The notes: generated by a model from the sequence alone, not told the origin. Numbered from the stretch's first letter, positions 6,747 to 14,585 are shown. The stretch: DNA of 18,665 nucleotides from Actinomycetes bacterium (GCA_023388385.1 JAEWGK010000191.1:1-18665), one strand, 5' to 3'. Numbers and translations are program-made.

Positions 6747-7516
6747 GCGGCGCCCGGGCGGGCCGGGGCCTCCCAGTAGCCGTCGTGGCGCTTGACCCAG
6801 CCGATGGCGGCGTAGGTCGCGGGCAGGCAGACGACCTCGACGGCCGTCTTCCACAGGAAGCCGGCGACGACGTAGTTGAGGAAGTCGCCCCAGGTGGCGA
6901 TGCCGATGGCGGTCGCCGCGATGGCGCAGAAGATGACCGTGTCGGCGAGCTCGCCGACGACGGTCGAGCCGATGAGCCGCGCCCACAGCGTCCTCTCGCC
7001 CGTGCGCCGCTTGATGGCGACGAGCGACCAGGCGTTGAGCAGCTGGCCGACGACGTAGCCTGCGAGGCCCGCGAGGACGAGCTGCGGCACGGTGCCGAGG
7101 ACGGTCTCGAACGCCTCCTGGTTCGCGTAGAAGGATGCGGCCGGCAGCTGGATGGCGATGAAGAAACACGCCATGGCCAGGGCGAGGATGCCGAATCCGG
7201 TCCAGACGGCGCGGCGCGCGGCGCGGAAGCCGTAGCACTCGGAGAGGACGTCGCCGAGGATGTAGCTCAGCGGGAAGAGGAAGAAGGCGCCGTCGGTGAC
7301 GACGGGCCCGATTTCAACGCCCTTGGTGGCGGTGATGTTGCTGATGATGAGCACGCCGCAGAACACCGCGAGGATCGTCGGGTAGAGGCTGCGGGGAGTG
7401 GGGATGTGGCGGGGTTCGGTGATCTCGGCGGGGCGGGGGTTCGCGGGCGTGGGCGGGGCGGCGTGCGCCCCGGCAGCGCCCGGCCCAGGCCCGGGCCGGT
7501 TGTCGTTGTCGGTCAC
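6743..7516 (-). CDS. yhhQ: Queuosine precursor transporter, YhhQ family
   Basis: A 257-residue integral membrane protein with about six helices (first at about 45-62) and a Pro/Ala-rich cytosolic N-terminus of about 38 residues. The family signatures are the segment LGDVLSECYG (87-96) and STVVGELADT (174-183), with a C-terminal helix containing KTAVEVVCLP. The YhhQ/QPTR family (COG1738) imports preQ0, preQ1 or queuine for tRNA modification. Context supports this: tgt is directly convergent, the two stop codons sharing CTAG at 6743-6746, and gluQ lies about 750 bp away. The start is GTG, 7 nt after the -10 box TACGAT, so translation is predicted to be leaderless. That leaves no room for a preQ1 riboswitch. 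There is no biosynthetic que gene nearby. Confidence 0.93.
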   Translation of the reverse strand: MTDNDNRPGPGPGAAGAHAAPPTPANPRPAEITEPRHIPTPRSLYPTILAVFCGVLIISNITATKGVEIGPVVTDGAFFLFPLSYILGDVLSECYGFRAARRAVWTGFGILALAMACFFIAIQLPAASFYANQEAFETVLGTVPQLVLAGLAGYVVGQLLNAWSLVAIKRRTGERTLWARLIGSTVVGELADTVIFCAIAATAIGIATWGDFLNYVVAGFLWKTAVEVVCLPATYAAIGWVKRHDGYWEAPARPGAA

Positions 7517-7523
7517 CCGGGGA

Positions 7524-7529
7524 ATCGTA
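7524..7529 (-). promoter_or_regulatory. -10 box (TACGAT) of leaderless yhhQ
   Basis: Read on the minus strand, TACGAT is separated by 7 nt from the GTG start of yhhQ. There is no Shine-Dalgarno sequence in the gap (TCCCCGG), as expected for a leaderless transcript. yhhQ can thus be expressed apart from the upstream FMN reductase gene. Confidence 0.55.
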
Positions 7530-7576
7530 CAGGTTCCGTGACCGGCCCGGATGGGCTCGGGCGCGCGCCGCTTCCG

Positions 7577-8167
7577 CTAGTCCGTCGCGAACTCGCCGCG
7601 CGGCCGCTCGGGCTGCCGGCGGCCGCGGTCGATGCGCTGGGCCAGCTCCCGGTGGGCCTTGCGCAGGACGGCCGTGACCTCGTCCACGTCGCCGGGATGG
7701 CGGTCCTGGAAGACGGCGTGCGCGTCGGACCAGGTGTAGGCGGTGGGGACGAGGTCGCCCTGCAGCCCGGTGAGCGCGTCGACGAGGGTGCGCACGGCCC
7801 CGTCGAGCTTCTTCGGCTTCGGCGTCGCGCCGATGATGAGGGCCGGCTTGCGCACCAGGGCGCCCTTGCCCTCGGGCCGCGACAGCCAGTCGATGGCGTT
7901 GACCAGCACGGCAGGGGCCGTGTGGTTGTACTCGGGGGTGACGAAGATGACGGAGTCCGCGTCGGCGACGGCCTTCCGCAGCGTCGCGGCGGCCTCCGGC
8001 TCCCTGCCGGGGACGTCGAGGTCGGAGTCGTAGAAGGGGACGTCGCGGAGGCCCTCGTAGATGTCGGCGGTGTCGCCGTCGGGCAGGTGCCGCAGGAGCG
8101 CCTCGGCGAGGCTGCGGTTCGTGGAACCGGTGTGCAGGGCACCGACCAGGATGATGTGGTGGCTCAT
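7577..8167 (-). CDS. NAD(P)H-dependent FMN reductase
   Basis: A 196-residue flavodoxin-fold oxidoreductase of the NADPH-dependent FMN reductase/azoreductase type. The phosphate-binding loop GSTNRSLAEAL (14-24) and the flavin-contacting TPEYNHTAPAVLVNAIDW (77-94) are diagnostic. Such enzymes reduce free FMN, quinones or azo compounds in the cytosol; the physiological acceptor is unknown. The C-terminal 25 residues are Arg-rich. The ATG at 8167 lies 6 nt after TAGCCT (reverse complement of 8174-8179), giving a leaderless mRNA. A -35-like TGGTCA sits 18 nt further upstream. The gene is divergent from gluQ and 60 bp upstream of yhhQ on the same strand. Any role in queuosine metabolism is speculation from position. 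Confidence 0.88.
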   Translation of the reverse strand: MSHHIILVGALHTGSTNRSLAEALLRHLPDGDTADIYEGLRDVPFYDSDLDVPGREPEAAATLRKAVADADSVIFVTPEYNHTAPAVLVNAIDWLSRPEGKGALVRKPALIIGATPKPKKLDGAVRTLVDALTGLQGDLVPTAYTWSDAHAVFQDRHPGDVDEVTAVLRKAHRELAQRIDRGRRQPERPRGEFATD

Positions 8168-8173
8168 GTACTG

Positions 8174-8179
8174 AGGCTA
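8174..8179 (-). promoter_or_regulatory. -10 box (TAGCCT) of the leaderless FMN reductase gene
   Basis: Minus-strand TAGCCT, then CAGTAC, then ATG: a 6-nt gap. A possible -35, TGGTCA, lies 18 nt upstream, next to an 11-nt AT-only-but-one stretch (8203-8213) that is unusual in this GC-rich window. Confidence 0.6.
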
Positions 8180-8262
8180 CGTGCCCGGGCCCCGGTGTGA
8201 CCAGAATAATTTTGCCGGGGGTACGTGACGGCGGGGTCCCCGGCCGGCCGGCTGCCTCCCGA

Positions 8263-8268
8263 TAGGGT
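8263..8268 (+). promoter_or_regulatory. -10 box (TAGGGT) of leaderless gluQ
   Basis: TAGGGT ends 6 nt before the gluQ ATG (8275), predicting transcription from the start codon itself. This also fixes the start choice despite the long non-conserved N-terminus of GluQ. Confidence 0.55.
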
Positions 8269-8274
8269 GGCGGC

Positions 8275-9261
8275 ATGCCCGACCCCGCCGTGACCGGGCC
8301 GCCCCCGCACCCGGGCGACGGCCCCGCAGACCTCGCCGCCCCCGGTCCCGCCGCCGATCCCGGGGCGCGGCCCGCCGCCCGCGTCGTCGGCCGCTACGCG
8401 CCGAGCCCGACGGGCGACCTGCACCTGGGCAACCTGCGGACGGCAGCCGTCGCCTGGGCGCTGGCCCGCGGCGCCGGCGGCGGGTTCATCGTGCGGATCG
8501 AGGACATCGACCGCCAGCGCTCGCGCCCGGAGTTCGAGGCCCGCCAGCTGGAGGACCTCGCCGCCATCGGCCTGGACTGGGACGGCGAGCCCGTCCGCCA
8601 GTCGCAGCGCGGGGAGCTGTACGCGGAGGCCGTCGCGAATCTCCCGACCTACCCGTGCTTCTGCTCGAGGAAGGAGATCCAGGAGGCGGCGTCGGCGCCC
8701 CACGCCGCGCCGGGCGCCTACCCGGGCACGTGCCGGAACCTCGCGCCGGAGGAGCGGGAGCGCCGCCGCGCCGAACGCGCGGTGCTGGGCCTGGGACCCG
8801 CGACGCGGCTGCGCGCCGACGTCGCGGAGTGGACGGCCCGCGACCTGCTGCACGGCGACGTCGCGGGCATGGTCGACGACTTCGTGCTGCGGCGCGCCGA
8901 CGGCGCGTGGGCGTACAACCTGGCTGTCGTCGTCGACGACGCGGCGCAGGGGGTCACGCAGGTCACGCGCGGCGACGACCTGCTGTCCAGCGCCCCGCGG
9001 CAGGCGCACCTGGCGCACCTGCTGGGGGCGCCGGCACCGGAGTACGTCCACGTCCCGCTGGTGCTCAACGCGGCGGGCCGGCGGCTGGCGAAGCGCGACG
9101 GCGCGGTGACGCTGCGCGACGTCGGCCCGGGGGCCGCCCGCCGGTGGATCTGCGCCTCGCTCGGCCTGCCGGACGCGGACGTCGCGGATCTGCCGGGACT
9201 GCTCGACGCGGGGTCGATCCCGCGCGACCCGGTGGTGTTTTCCCCTAGCCTGGGGCCATGA
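8275..9261 (+). CDS. gluQ: Glutamyl-Q tRNA(Asp) synthetase
   Basis: A 328-residue truncated glutamyl-tRNA synthetase paralogue that lacks an anticodon-binding domain. It ligates glutamate to the cyclopentenediol of queuosine in tRNA-Asp(QUC). The class I signature is in [13 protein letters not shown] (41-53, HIGH equivalent HLGN) and the KMSKS equivalent is LAKRDG (271-276). The zinc ligands expected for GluQ are present: C128, C130, Y149 and C153. It is distinguished from GltX by its length and by this zinc site. An unusual Pro/Ala-rich extension of about 36 residues precedes the catalytic core; the leaderless -10 box supports the ATG at 8275 nevertheless. The stop overlaps the start of the next gene (ATGA, 9258-9261). 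With tgt and yhhQ nearby, it implies that queuosine is really made in this organism. Confidence 0.94.
   Translation: MPDPAVTGPPPHPGDGPADLAAPGPAADPGARPAARVVGRYAPSPTGDLHLGNLRTAAVAWALARGAGGGFIVRIEDIDRQRSRPEFEARQLEDLAAIGLDWDGEPVRQSQRGELYAEAVANLPTYPCFCSRKEIQEAASAPHAAPGAYPGTCRNLAPEERERRRAERAVLGLGPATRLRADVAEWTARDLLHGDVAGMVDDFVLRRADGAWAYNLAVVVDDAAQGVTQVTRGDDLLSSAPRQAHLAHLLGAPAPEYVHVPLVLNAAGRRLAKRDGAVTLRDVGPGAARRWICASLGLPDADVADLPGLLDAGSIPRDPVVFSPSLGP
9246..9251 (+). promoter_or_regulatory. -10 box (TAGCCT) inside the gluQ 3' end
   Basis: TAGCCT ends 6 nt before the ATG at 9258, although that gene also overlaps gluQ by ATGA. The downstream gene may thus be translated both by coupling from the gluQ mRNA and from its own leaderless transcript. 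Confidence 0.5.
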
Positions 9262-9755
9262 CGGAGACACGACGGCTGCTCATCGTCCAGCACGCGCCAT
9301 CCGACCTGCTCGCGAGCCTCGCCGCCGCGGTGGAGGAGGGCGCCCGCGACCCGGAGCTCGCCGCCGCCGCGGCGGAGGCCGGCCATGACCTGGAGGTTCG
9401 CGCCCTGTCGCCCCTGGAGGCGACGTCGGAGGACCTGCTGGCCGCCGACGGCGTCATCTGCGGCACCTCGGCGAACTTCGGTTACATCAGCGGCGCGCTC
9501 AAGCACTTCTTCGACGTGACGTTCCGCGAATGCCATGAGGCGACGCGCGGCCTGCCGTTCGCGTACTGGATCCGCGGCGGCCACGACGTCACGGGTGCGG
9601 TCACCGCGATGGAGTCCATCACCGGCGGCTACGGCTGGTCGCAGGTGGCGGCGCCGGTGACGTTCGTCGGCCCCGCCGACGAGGCCCGGCTCGAGTCGGT
9701 GCGGGAGCTCGGCGGCACCGTCGCCGCCCACGCGGCCGGGATGATGGGGAGGTAG
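9258..9755 (+). CDS. Flavodoxin-fold (WrbA/FMN reductase-like) protein
   Basis: A 165-residue protein with a flavodoxin-like beta strand at the N-terminus ([11 protein letters not shown]) and a clear flavin-binding segment [18 protein letters not shown] (69-86), similar to WrbA and flavodoxin/nitric oxide synthase-type domains. It probably binds FMN and transfers electrons in the cytosol; partner and substrate are unknown. The phosphate loop QHAPSD is atypical for flavodoxins (normally T/S-x-T-G-N-T), so quinone-reductase-like activity is as likely as electron carriage. It overlaps gluQ by four bases and is followed after 3 nt by the AMP nucleosidase gene, so it sits in a tight three-gene cluster. 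It is unrelated in sequence detail to the FMN reductase at 7577-8167. Confidence 0.8.
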   Translation: MTETRRLLIVQHAPSDLLASLAAAVEEGARDPELAAAAAEAGHDLEVRALSPLEATSEDLLAADGVICGTSANFGYISGALKHFFDVTFRECHEATRGLPFAYWIRGGHDVTGAVTAMESITGGYGWSQVAAPVTFVGPADEARLESVRELGGTVAAHAAGMMGR

Positions 9756-9758
9756 GCC

Positions 9759-11324
9759 GTGACCGACGACGGGGCCGATGCCATGACCTGGATGTTCGAC
9801 GGAGCGGAGGCGGCCGTCGCACAGCTCTGCGAGCTGTACGACGAGGCGACCGCGGACCTTGTCGCGGAGTACGCGGCGGCGTGCGACGCGGTGCGCGGCG
9901 GCCGCGACGATGATCTGCGGCCGGTGCGCCGCTGCTACCCGGAGCTGCGGTTCACGGTGGGGACGCTGGGCCAGGTGGATCCGGCGCTGTCCCATGGCTT
10001 CGTGGACCGGCCGGGCGTGTACGGCACGACCGTCGCCCGGCCGGCGCTGTTCCGCCGCTACCTGGAGCGGCAGATCTCCGACCTGCTGGACAACCACGGC
10101 GGCGAGGTCGAGGTCAGGGTGTCCGACCAGCCGATCCCGGTGCGGTTCGCGCCGGGCTTCGACGAGATCGACGCCTCCGGCCTGGACGCCGACGAGATCG
10201 CGCTCATCGACCGGATGTTCACGCCCGTGGACGGCGCCTTCGTCGACGACGCGGTCGCCGACGGCGAGGCGGACTACCTGTCGCTGCCGGTGAAGCCGCT
10301 GTCGCTGTTCACCGCCCACCGCGTCGACCTGGCGCTGCAGCGGCTGGAGCACTACACGGGCTCGCCGGCGGAGCACATCCAGCGATTCGTGCTGTTCACG
10401 AACTACCAGCTGCACACGGACGTGTTCCTGGAGTACGCGCACTCCGTTGGTGTCGCGGGCATCCCCGCGCCGGGGGAGGGGACCGCGGACGCGCCGGGCC
10501 AGGAGGGCGCCGACGGCATCGACCCGGGCGCGCGGAACCCCCACGGCTACGAGACGTTCGTCGCGCCGGGCGGTCACGTCCACGCCATCGGCGAGGTCCC
10601 GGAGCCCGCTGCGCTGCGCGCGGAGGCGGCGGCGTGCCAGATGCCCGCCTACCACCTGACCAGGGAGGACGGCTGCGGCGTGACGGTCATCGACATCGGC
10701 GTCGGACCGTCCAACGCCAAGACCATCACCGACTGCCTGGCCGTGCTGCGCCCGCACTGCTGGATGATGGTCGGCCACTGCGCGGGCCTCGACGGCCGCA
10801 TGCGCATCGGCGACATGGTCCTGGCCAACGCCTACGACCGCTCCGACGGGGTGCTGGACGACCTGGTGCCGCTGGAGAAGCCCATCCCGCCCATCGCGGA
10901 GGTGCAGCAGGCGGTGACGGAGGCGTTCGCCGACGTCAGCGGCCTGGAGGGCGAGGCGCTGCGCAAGCGCCTGCGCACCGGCACCGTCCTGTCGACGTCC
11001 GACCGCAACTGGGAATGGCGCCCGCAGCCGGACATCTACCGGGAGCTGCAGAAGTCCACGGCCATCGGCGTGGAGATGGAGTCCTCCACCATCGCCGCCA
11101 ACGGCTACCGCTTCCGCGTGCCGTACGGCGCGCTCCTCAGCGTCTCCGACATGCCGCTGCACGACAAGCCGAAGCTGCCGCGCTCGGCCCGCCGCTTCTA
11201 CCAGGCCTCGAAGGTCGAGCACCTCATGACCGCCGTCCGCGCGTGCGAGGCGATGGCCGCCGACCCCGGCGCACTGCACTCCCGCAAGCTGCGGCGACCG
11301 GTCGGCGAGGTCGCGTTCCGGTAG
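9759..11324 (+). CDS. amn: AMP nucleosidase
   Basis: A 521-residue enzyme that hydrolyses AMP to adenine and ribose 5-phosphate. The N-terminal AMP nucleosidase domain (about 20-200) is followed by a nucleoside-phosphorylase-fold catalytic domain. That domain carries IGVGPSNAKT, VGHCAGLDGRMRIGDMVLAN, GVEMESSTIAANGYRFRVPYG and the SVSDMPLHDKPKL segment bearing the catalytic Asp, all characteristic of Amn rather than of other nucleosidases. It is longer than E. coli Amn (484 residues); a Gly/Pro/Ala-rich insert at about 230-260 accounts for most of the difference. The start is GTG at 9759 with GGGGAGG (9746-9752) 6 nt upstream, overlapping the previous stop. It is tightly spaced after the flavodoxin-like gene and is followed by a hairpin. 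Adenylate-pool control is the known role; a link to queuosine is not supported. Confidence 0.93.
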   Translation: MTDDGADAMTWMFDGAEAAVAQLCELYDEATADLVAEYAAACDAVRGGRDDDLRPVRRCYPELRFTVGTLGQVDPALSHGFVDRPGVYGTTVARPALFRRYLERQISDLLDNHGGEVEVRVSDQPIPVRFAPGFDEIDASGLDADEIALIDRMFTPVDGAFVDDAVADGEADYLSLPVKPLSLFTAHRVDLALQRLEHYTGSPAEHIQRFVLFTNYQLHTDVFLEYAHSVGVAGIPAPGEGTADAPGQEGADGIDPGARNPHGYETFVAPGGHVHAIGEVPEPAALRAEAAACQMPAYHLTREDGCGVTVIDIGVGPSNAKTITDCLAVLRPHCWMMVGHCAGLDGRMRIGDMVLANAYDRSDGVLDDLVPLEKPIPPIAEVQQAVTEAFADVSGLEGEALRKRLRTGTVLSTSDRNWEWRPQPDIYRELQKSTAIGVEMESSTIAANGYRFRVPYGALLSVSDMPLHDKPKLPRSARRFYQASKVEHLMTAVRACEAMAADPGALHSRKLRRPVGEVAFR

Positions 11325-11368
11325 GGGCGCGCGGGGGCGTGCACGGGGCCTGCGCGGGGGCGTGCGGC

Positions 11369-11399
11369 GGCGCCCGCGGATTGTCCGCGGGCGCCCCTT
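11369..11399 (+). terminator. Terminator hairpin after amn
   Basis: A 12-bp perfect stem, GGCGCCCGCGGA (11369-11380) / TCCGCGGGCGCC (11384-11395), with loop TTG and a short CCTT tail. It separates amn from the copper operon. Upstream, the 14-mer GCGCGGGGGCGTGC occurs twice (11329-11342 and 11352-11365). Confidence 0.65.
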
Positions 11400-11426
11400 G
11401 TGGCATAGGGGGAGGGGGTATATCCT
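11398..11426 (+). promoter_or_regulatory. Promoter of the copZ-copA-csoR operon
   Basis: The -35-like TTGTGG (11398-11403) and -10 TATCCT (11421-11426) are 17 nt apart. The overlapping TATATC at 11419 is an alternative -10. Predicted start is near 11433, just before the operator. The -35 overlaps the tail of the amn terminator. Confidence 0.6.
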
Positions 11427-11437
11427 CGAGCGCGGAT

Positions 11438-11458
11438 GCATACCCGAAGGGGGTATGC
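11438..11458 (+). promoter_or_regulatory. CsoR-type copper operator
   Basis: A perfect inverted repeat GCATACCC-GAAGG-GGGTATGC, 8-bp arms with a 5-nt spacer. ATACCC/GGGTAT half-sites around a G/C tract are what CsoR repressors recognise. It lies at about +5 to +25 of the predicted transcript, where bound repressor would block transcription until Cu(I) releases it. A further GGGGGTAT half-site (11414-11421) overlaps the -10 region. Confidence 0.8.
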
Positions 11459-11481
11459 GGAAACGATCGAGGAGGAATCCC

Positions 11482-11697
11482 ATGTCCGTCACCGCGAAGT
11501 ACACCGTCACCGGCATGACCTGCGGGCACTGCGAGGCCAGCGTGCGCGAGGAGCTGGAGGAGCTGCAGGGCGTCGAGAAGGTCGACGTCGACCGCTCGAA
11601 GAACCTCGTCGAGATCACCTCCGAGACCGCGCTGCAGCCCGACGTCGTGACCCAGGCCATCAAGGAGGCCGGCTACGAGGCGGAGCCGGTGGTCTAG
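11482..11697 (+). CDS. copZ: Copper chaperone, heavy-metal-associated domain (CopZ)
   Basis: A 71-residue single HMA-domain protein. GMTCGHC near residues 11-17 contains the two Cu(I)-ligand cysteines. The ferredoxin-like beta-alpha-beta-beta-alpha-beta pattern is evident, with the usual [13 protein letters not shown] end. It binds Cu(I) in the cytosol and passes it to the ATPase encoded next door and possibly to CsoR. The start is the ATG with AGGAGGA (11470-11476) upstream; longer upstream in-frame starts would run through the operator and are rejected. It is the first gene of the operon, 2 nt before copA. Confidence 0.95.
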   Translation: MSVTAKYTVTGMTCGHCEASVREELEELQGVEKVDVDRSKNLVEITSETALQPDVVTQAIKEAGYEAEPVV

Positions 11698-11699
11698 CG

Positions 11700-14030
11700 A
11701 TGACCGAGGGGACCACCGCACCCGGTGCCCCGGGCGTGACCGACGCGTCCGGGGCCGCCGGGCTCGAACTCGACATCGACGTCGGCGGGATGACGTGCGC
11801 CTCCTGCGCGAACCGCGTGGAGCGCAAGCTCAACAAGCTCGACGACGTCACGGCGTCGGTGAACTACGCCCTCGAGCGGGCGCACGTCACCGCGCCGGCG
11901 GGCTATGACGTGGCCACGTTGGTCGAGACCATCGAGAAGGCCGGATACACGGCTCACGTGCCGGAGCCCGATCCGGGTCCCGGGGAGGTCCCCGCCGGGG
12001 AGGGCGCGGGCGGCGACGACGGGGAGCTGCCCCCGGAGCTCGCCTCCCTGCGCACCCGCGTCATCGGCGCGGCGTGGCTGGCCATCCCCGTGATCGTCAT
12101 CTCGATGATCCCGTCCCTGCAGTTCACCAACTGGCAGTGGCTGTGCCTGACGCTGGCGTCGCCCGTCATCGTGTGGGCGGGCTGGCCGTTCCACCGCGCG
12201 ACGTGGAAGAACCTGAAGCAGGGTGCGGCGACGATGGACACGCTCATCACCGTCGGCACCGGCGCCGCGTTCCTGTGGTCGCTGTGGGCCCTCTTCTTCG
12301 GCACCGCCGGGGAGCCGGGGCTGACGCACTCCATCAACCCGTTCCACTTCCACGGCGATCCGTCGAGCCACATCTATCTGGAGTCCGCGGCGGGCGTCAT
12401 CCTGTTCGTGCTCGCCGGCCGCTACTTCGAGAAGCGCGCCAAGCACCGCGCGGGCGACGCGATCCGCGAGATGCTCGACCTCGGCGCGAAGGACGTCGCG
12501 GTGCTGCGTCCCGTCGGGGCGACCGGCGCGACGCGCGAGGAGCGCATCCCCGTCGGGCGGCTCGCCGTCGGCGACCGGTTCGTCGTGCGCCCCGGCGAGA
12601 AGATCGCCGTCGACGGCCGCGTGATCGAGGGCCGCTCCGCGGTCGACGAGTCGATGCTCACCGGCGAGTCCGTGCCCGTCGAGGTCGCCCCGGGCGACTC
12701 CGTCACCGGAGCCACCGTCAACGCGTCCGGCCGGCTCGTGGTGGAGGCCACGGCCGTCGGCGCGGACACGCAGCTGGCGCAGATGGCGACGATGGTCGAG
12801 GACGCGCAGACGGGCAAGGCCGAGGTCCAGCGGCTGGCGGACCGGATCTCCGGCGTGTTCGTGCCGGCGGTCATCGTCCTGGCGCTCATCACTCTGGTGG
12901 CGTGGCTGGTCGTCGGCGGCGACGTCTCCCGTGCCTTCACCTCCGCCGTGGCGGTGCTCATCATCGCGTGCCCGTGCGCGCTGGGCCTGGCGACGCCGAC
13001 GGCGCTGCTCGTCGGCACCGGCCGCGGCGCGAAGCTCGGCGTGCTCATCGCCGGCCCGGAGGTGCTGGAGTCCACCCGCCGCGTCGACACGATCGTGCTG
13101 GACAAGACGGGCACGGTCACCCGCGGCGACATGCGTCTGGTCGACGTCACACCGGTCGCCGGCGAGGACCGCGACCTGGTCCTGGCCCGCGCCGCCGCGG
13201 TGGAGGACGCCTCGGAGCACCCGATTGCCCGCGCCATCGCGCAGGCGGCGCCGCGTCCTCTGCCGCAGATCGCGGACTTCGAGGCCGTCGCCGGTCACGG
13301 CGTGCGCGCGACGGTGGAGGGTGAGGCGGTCGTCGTCGGCAAGCTCCCCGACGGCACGTCGCTTGACGACGGCCTCGCGGCCGCCAAGGCCCGCGCCGAG
13401 GCCGACGGGGCCACCGCCGTGCTGGTCAGCTGGGGCGGGCACGCCCGCGGCCTGCTGACCGTCGCCGACGAGCTGAAGCCGACCTCCGCCGACGCCATCC
13501 GCCGCCTGCGGGACCTGGGCCTGCGCCCTGTGCTGCTGACCGGAGACAACGAAGCCGTCGCACGCTCCGTCGCGGAGCAGGCCGGCATCGACCCCGGCGA
13601 CGTCATCGCGGAGGTGCTGCCCGCCGACAAGGTGGCGGAGGTCCGCCGCCTGCAGGAGTCGGGCGCGACCGTCGCCATGGTCGGCGACGGCGTCAACGAC
13701 GCCGCCGCCCTGGCCCAGGCCGACCTTGGCATGGCGATGGGCACCGGCACCGACGCGGCCATCGCCGCCGCGGACGTCACGCTGGTGCGCGGCGACCTCA
13801 TGGCCGCCGTCGACGCCGTCCGCCTGTCCCGGCGGACCCTGAACACCATCCGCGGCAACCTCTTCTGGGCGTTCGCCTACAACGTCGCCGCCATTCCGCT
13901 GGCCGCCTTCGGCCTGCTGAACCCGATGCTGGCGGGCGCCGCGATGGCGCTGTCGTCCGTGTTCGTGGTCAGCAACAGCCTGCGGCTGCGGGGCTTCCGC
14001 TCCGTGACGCCCACCGTCGACGCGGAGTGA
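11700..14030 (+). CDS. copA: Copper-exporting P-type ATPase (CopA)
   Basis: A 776-residue P1B-1 ATPase exporting Cu(I) across the cytoplasmic membrane. One N-terminal HMA domain with GMTCASC (30-36). Eight membrane helices are expected. The transmembrane metal site CPC is at 424-426, and the later YN and M-x-x-SS motifs ([22 protein letters not shown]) define Cu(I) specificity. Cytosolic machinery is complete: TGES actuator motif, DKTGT with phosphorylated D468, SEHP nucleotide-binding motif, and [10 protein letters not shown] hinge. An acidic, Gly/Pro-rich linker (about 90-112) joins the HMA domain to the first helix. The ATG follows the copZ stop by 2 nt with no strong ribosome binding site, suggesting coupling to copZ translation. 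Expression should be copper-induced through the CsoR operator upstream of copZ. Confidence 0.96.
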   Translation: MTEGTTAPGAPGVTDASGAAGLELDIDVGGMTCASCANRVERKLNKLDDVTASVNYALERAHVTAPAGYDVATLVETIEKAGYTAHVPEPDPGPGEVPAGEGAGGDDGELPPELASLRTRVIGAAWLAIPVIVISMIPSLQFTNWQWLCLTLASPVIVWAGWPFHRATWKNLKQGAATMDTLITVGTGAAFLWSLWALFFGTAGEPGLTHSINPFHFHGDPSSHIYLESAAGVILFVLAGRYFEKRAKHRAGDAIREMLDLGAKDVAVLRPVGATGATREERIPVGRLAVGDRFVVRPGEKIAVDGRVIEGRSAVDESMLTGESVPVEVAPGDSVTGATVNASGRLVVEATAVGADTQLAQMATMVEDAQTGKAEVQRLADRISGVFVPAVIVLALITLVAWLVVGGDVSRAFTSAVAVLIIACPCALGLATPTALLVGTGRGAKLGVLIAGPEVLESTRRVDTIVLDKTGTVTRGDMRLVDVTPVAGEDRDLVLARAAAVEDASEHPIARAIAQAAPRPLPQIADFEAVAGHGVRATVEGEAVVVGKLPDGTSLDDGLAAAKARAEADGATAVLVSWGGHARGLLTVADELKPTSADAIRRLRDLGLRPVLLTGDNEAVARSVAEQAGIDPGDVIAEVLPADKVAEVRRLQESGATVAMVGDGVNDAAALAQADLGMAMGTGTDAAIAAADVTLVRGDLMAAVDAVRLSRRTLNTIRGNLFWAFAYNVAAIPLAAFGLLNPMLAGAAMALSSVFVVSNSLRLRGFRSVTPTVDAE

Positions 14031-14140
14031 GGGGGCGTCCATCCGCCCGCGCATCCATTCACCGACACCCTGAATATCCGCCGGAGGTGCCCGCCCCCTC
14101 GAGGGCGCGCCCCTCCGGCCGACCGAGACGAGGACCACCC

Positions 14141-14494
14141 ATGACCCGCACCACCGCCGACCAGCCCGCGGAGGCCGCCGTCCGTTCCTGTTGCGCGGAG
14201 GGCGACCACGCCGGGCACGGCTACCTGAGCGAGAAGAAGCGCTACCTCGCCCGCCTCAAGCGCATCGAGGGCCAGGTCCGCGGCATCCACCGGATGGTGG
14301 ACGAGGAGCAGTACTGCATCGACATCCTCACGCAGATCTCTGCCGTCAACTCCGCGCTGCGCTCGCTGTCGCTGACGCTGCTGGACGACCACCTGCACCA
14401 CTGCGTCCTCGGCGCAGCCGAGGGCGGTCCGGAGGAGCTGGACCGCAAGCTCGCGGAGGCCCAGCAGGCCATCACGCGGCTGGTGAAGTCCTGA
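14141..14494 (+). CDS. csoR: Copper-sensing transcriptional repressor CsoR
   Basis: A 117-residue all-helical repressor of the CsoR/RcnR family. The DNA-contacting start KKRYLARLKRIEGQVRGI (32-49) is typical. The Cu(I) site Cys-His-Cys is intact as C59, H84 and C88 (DHLHHC), which separates it from the RcnR, CstR and FrmR branches. It should repress this operon by binding the inverted repeat at 11438-11458 and release on Cu(I) binding. The N-terminal arm has an extra Cys/His cluster (C17, C18, H23, H26), discussed separately. The ATG at 14141 is preceded by GAGG (14130-14133). The 110-bp gap after copA contains a CCGGAGG/CCTCCGG inverted repeat (14081-14087/14112-14118) but no convincing promoter, so it is probably the last gene of the operon. 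Confidence 0.93.
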   Translation: MTRTTADQPAEAAVRSCCAEGDHAGHGYLSEKKRYLARLKRIEGQVRGIHRMVDEEQYCIDILTQISAVNSALRSLSLTLLDDHLHHCVLGAAEGGPEELDRKLAEAQQAITRLVKS

Positions 14495-14550
14495 CGGAGT
14501 CGCCCTGTGGTGCGGCACGGATCCGTGCCGTGGGTCCCTGGCCGGGGATT

Positions 14551-14578
14551 TTGTCCGGGTTGCTCGTTTGTGTAACCT
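14551..14578 (+). promoter_or_regulatory. Promoter of tRNA-Ser(GGA)
   Basis: TTGTCC (14551-14556) and TAACCT (14573-14578) with a 16-nt spacer and a TGTG upstream extension of the -10. The -10 ends 7 nt before the mature tRNA 5' base. The block GGCCGGGGATTTTGTCCG (14540-14557) nearly repeats that before the other tRNA-Ser. Confidence 0.6.
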
Positions 14579-14585
14579 GGTGCGC

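Noticed and set aside
7517..7576. preQ1 riboswitch upstream of yhhQ
   Set aside because: Only 60 bp separate the genes, the -10 box sits 7 nt from the GTG start, and no preQ1 aptamer sequence is visible.
9759..11324. AMP nucleosidase as a queuosine nucleosidase (QueK-like)
   Set aside because: All signature segments match genuine AMP nucleosidase, including the N-terminal domain absent from simple nucleoside hydrolases.
8718..11663. 981-codon open frame on the minus strand across gluQ, the flavodoxin gene and amn
   Set aside because: Composition is Arg/Ala/Gly/His-rich without domains, and it runs opposite three genes with clear motifs. Long antisense frames are expected where third positions are almost all G or C.
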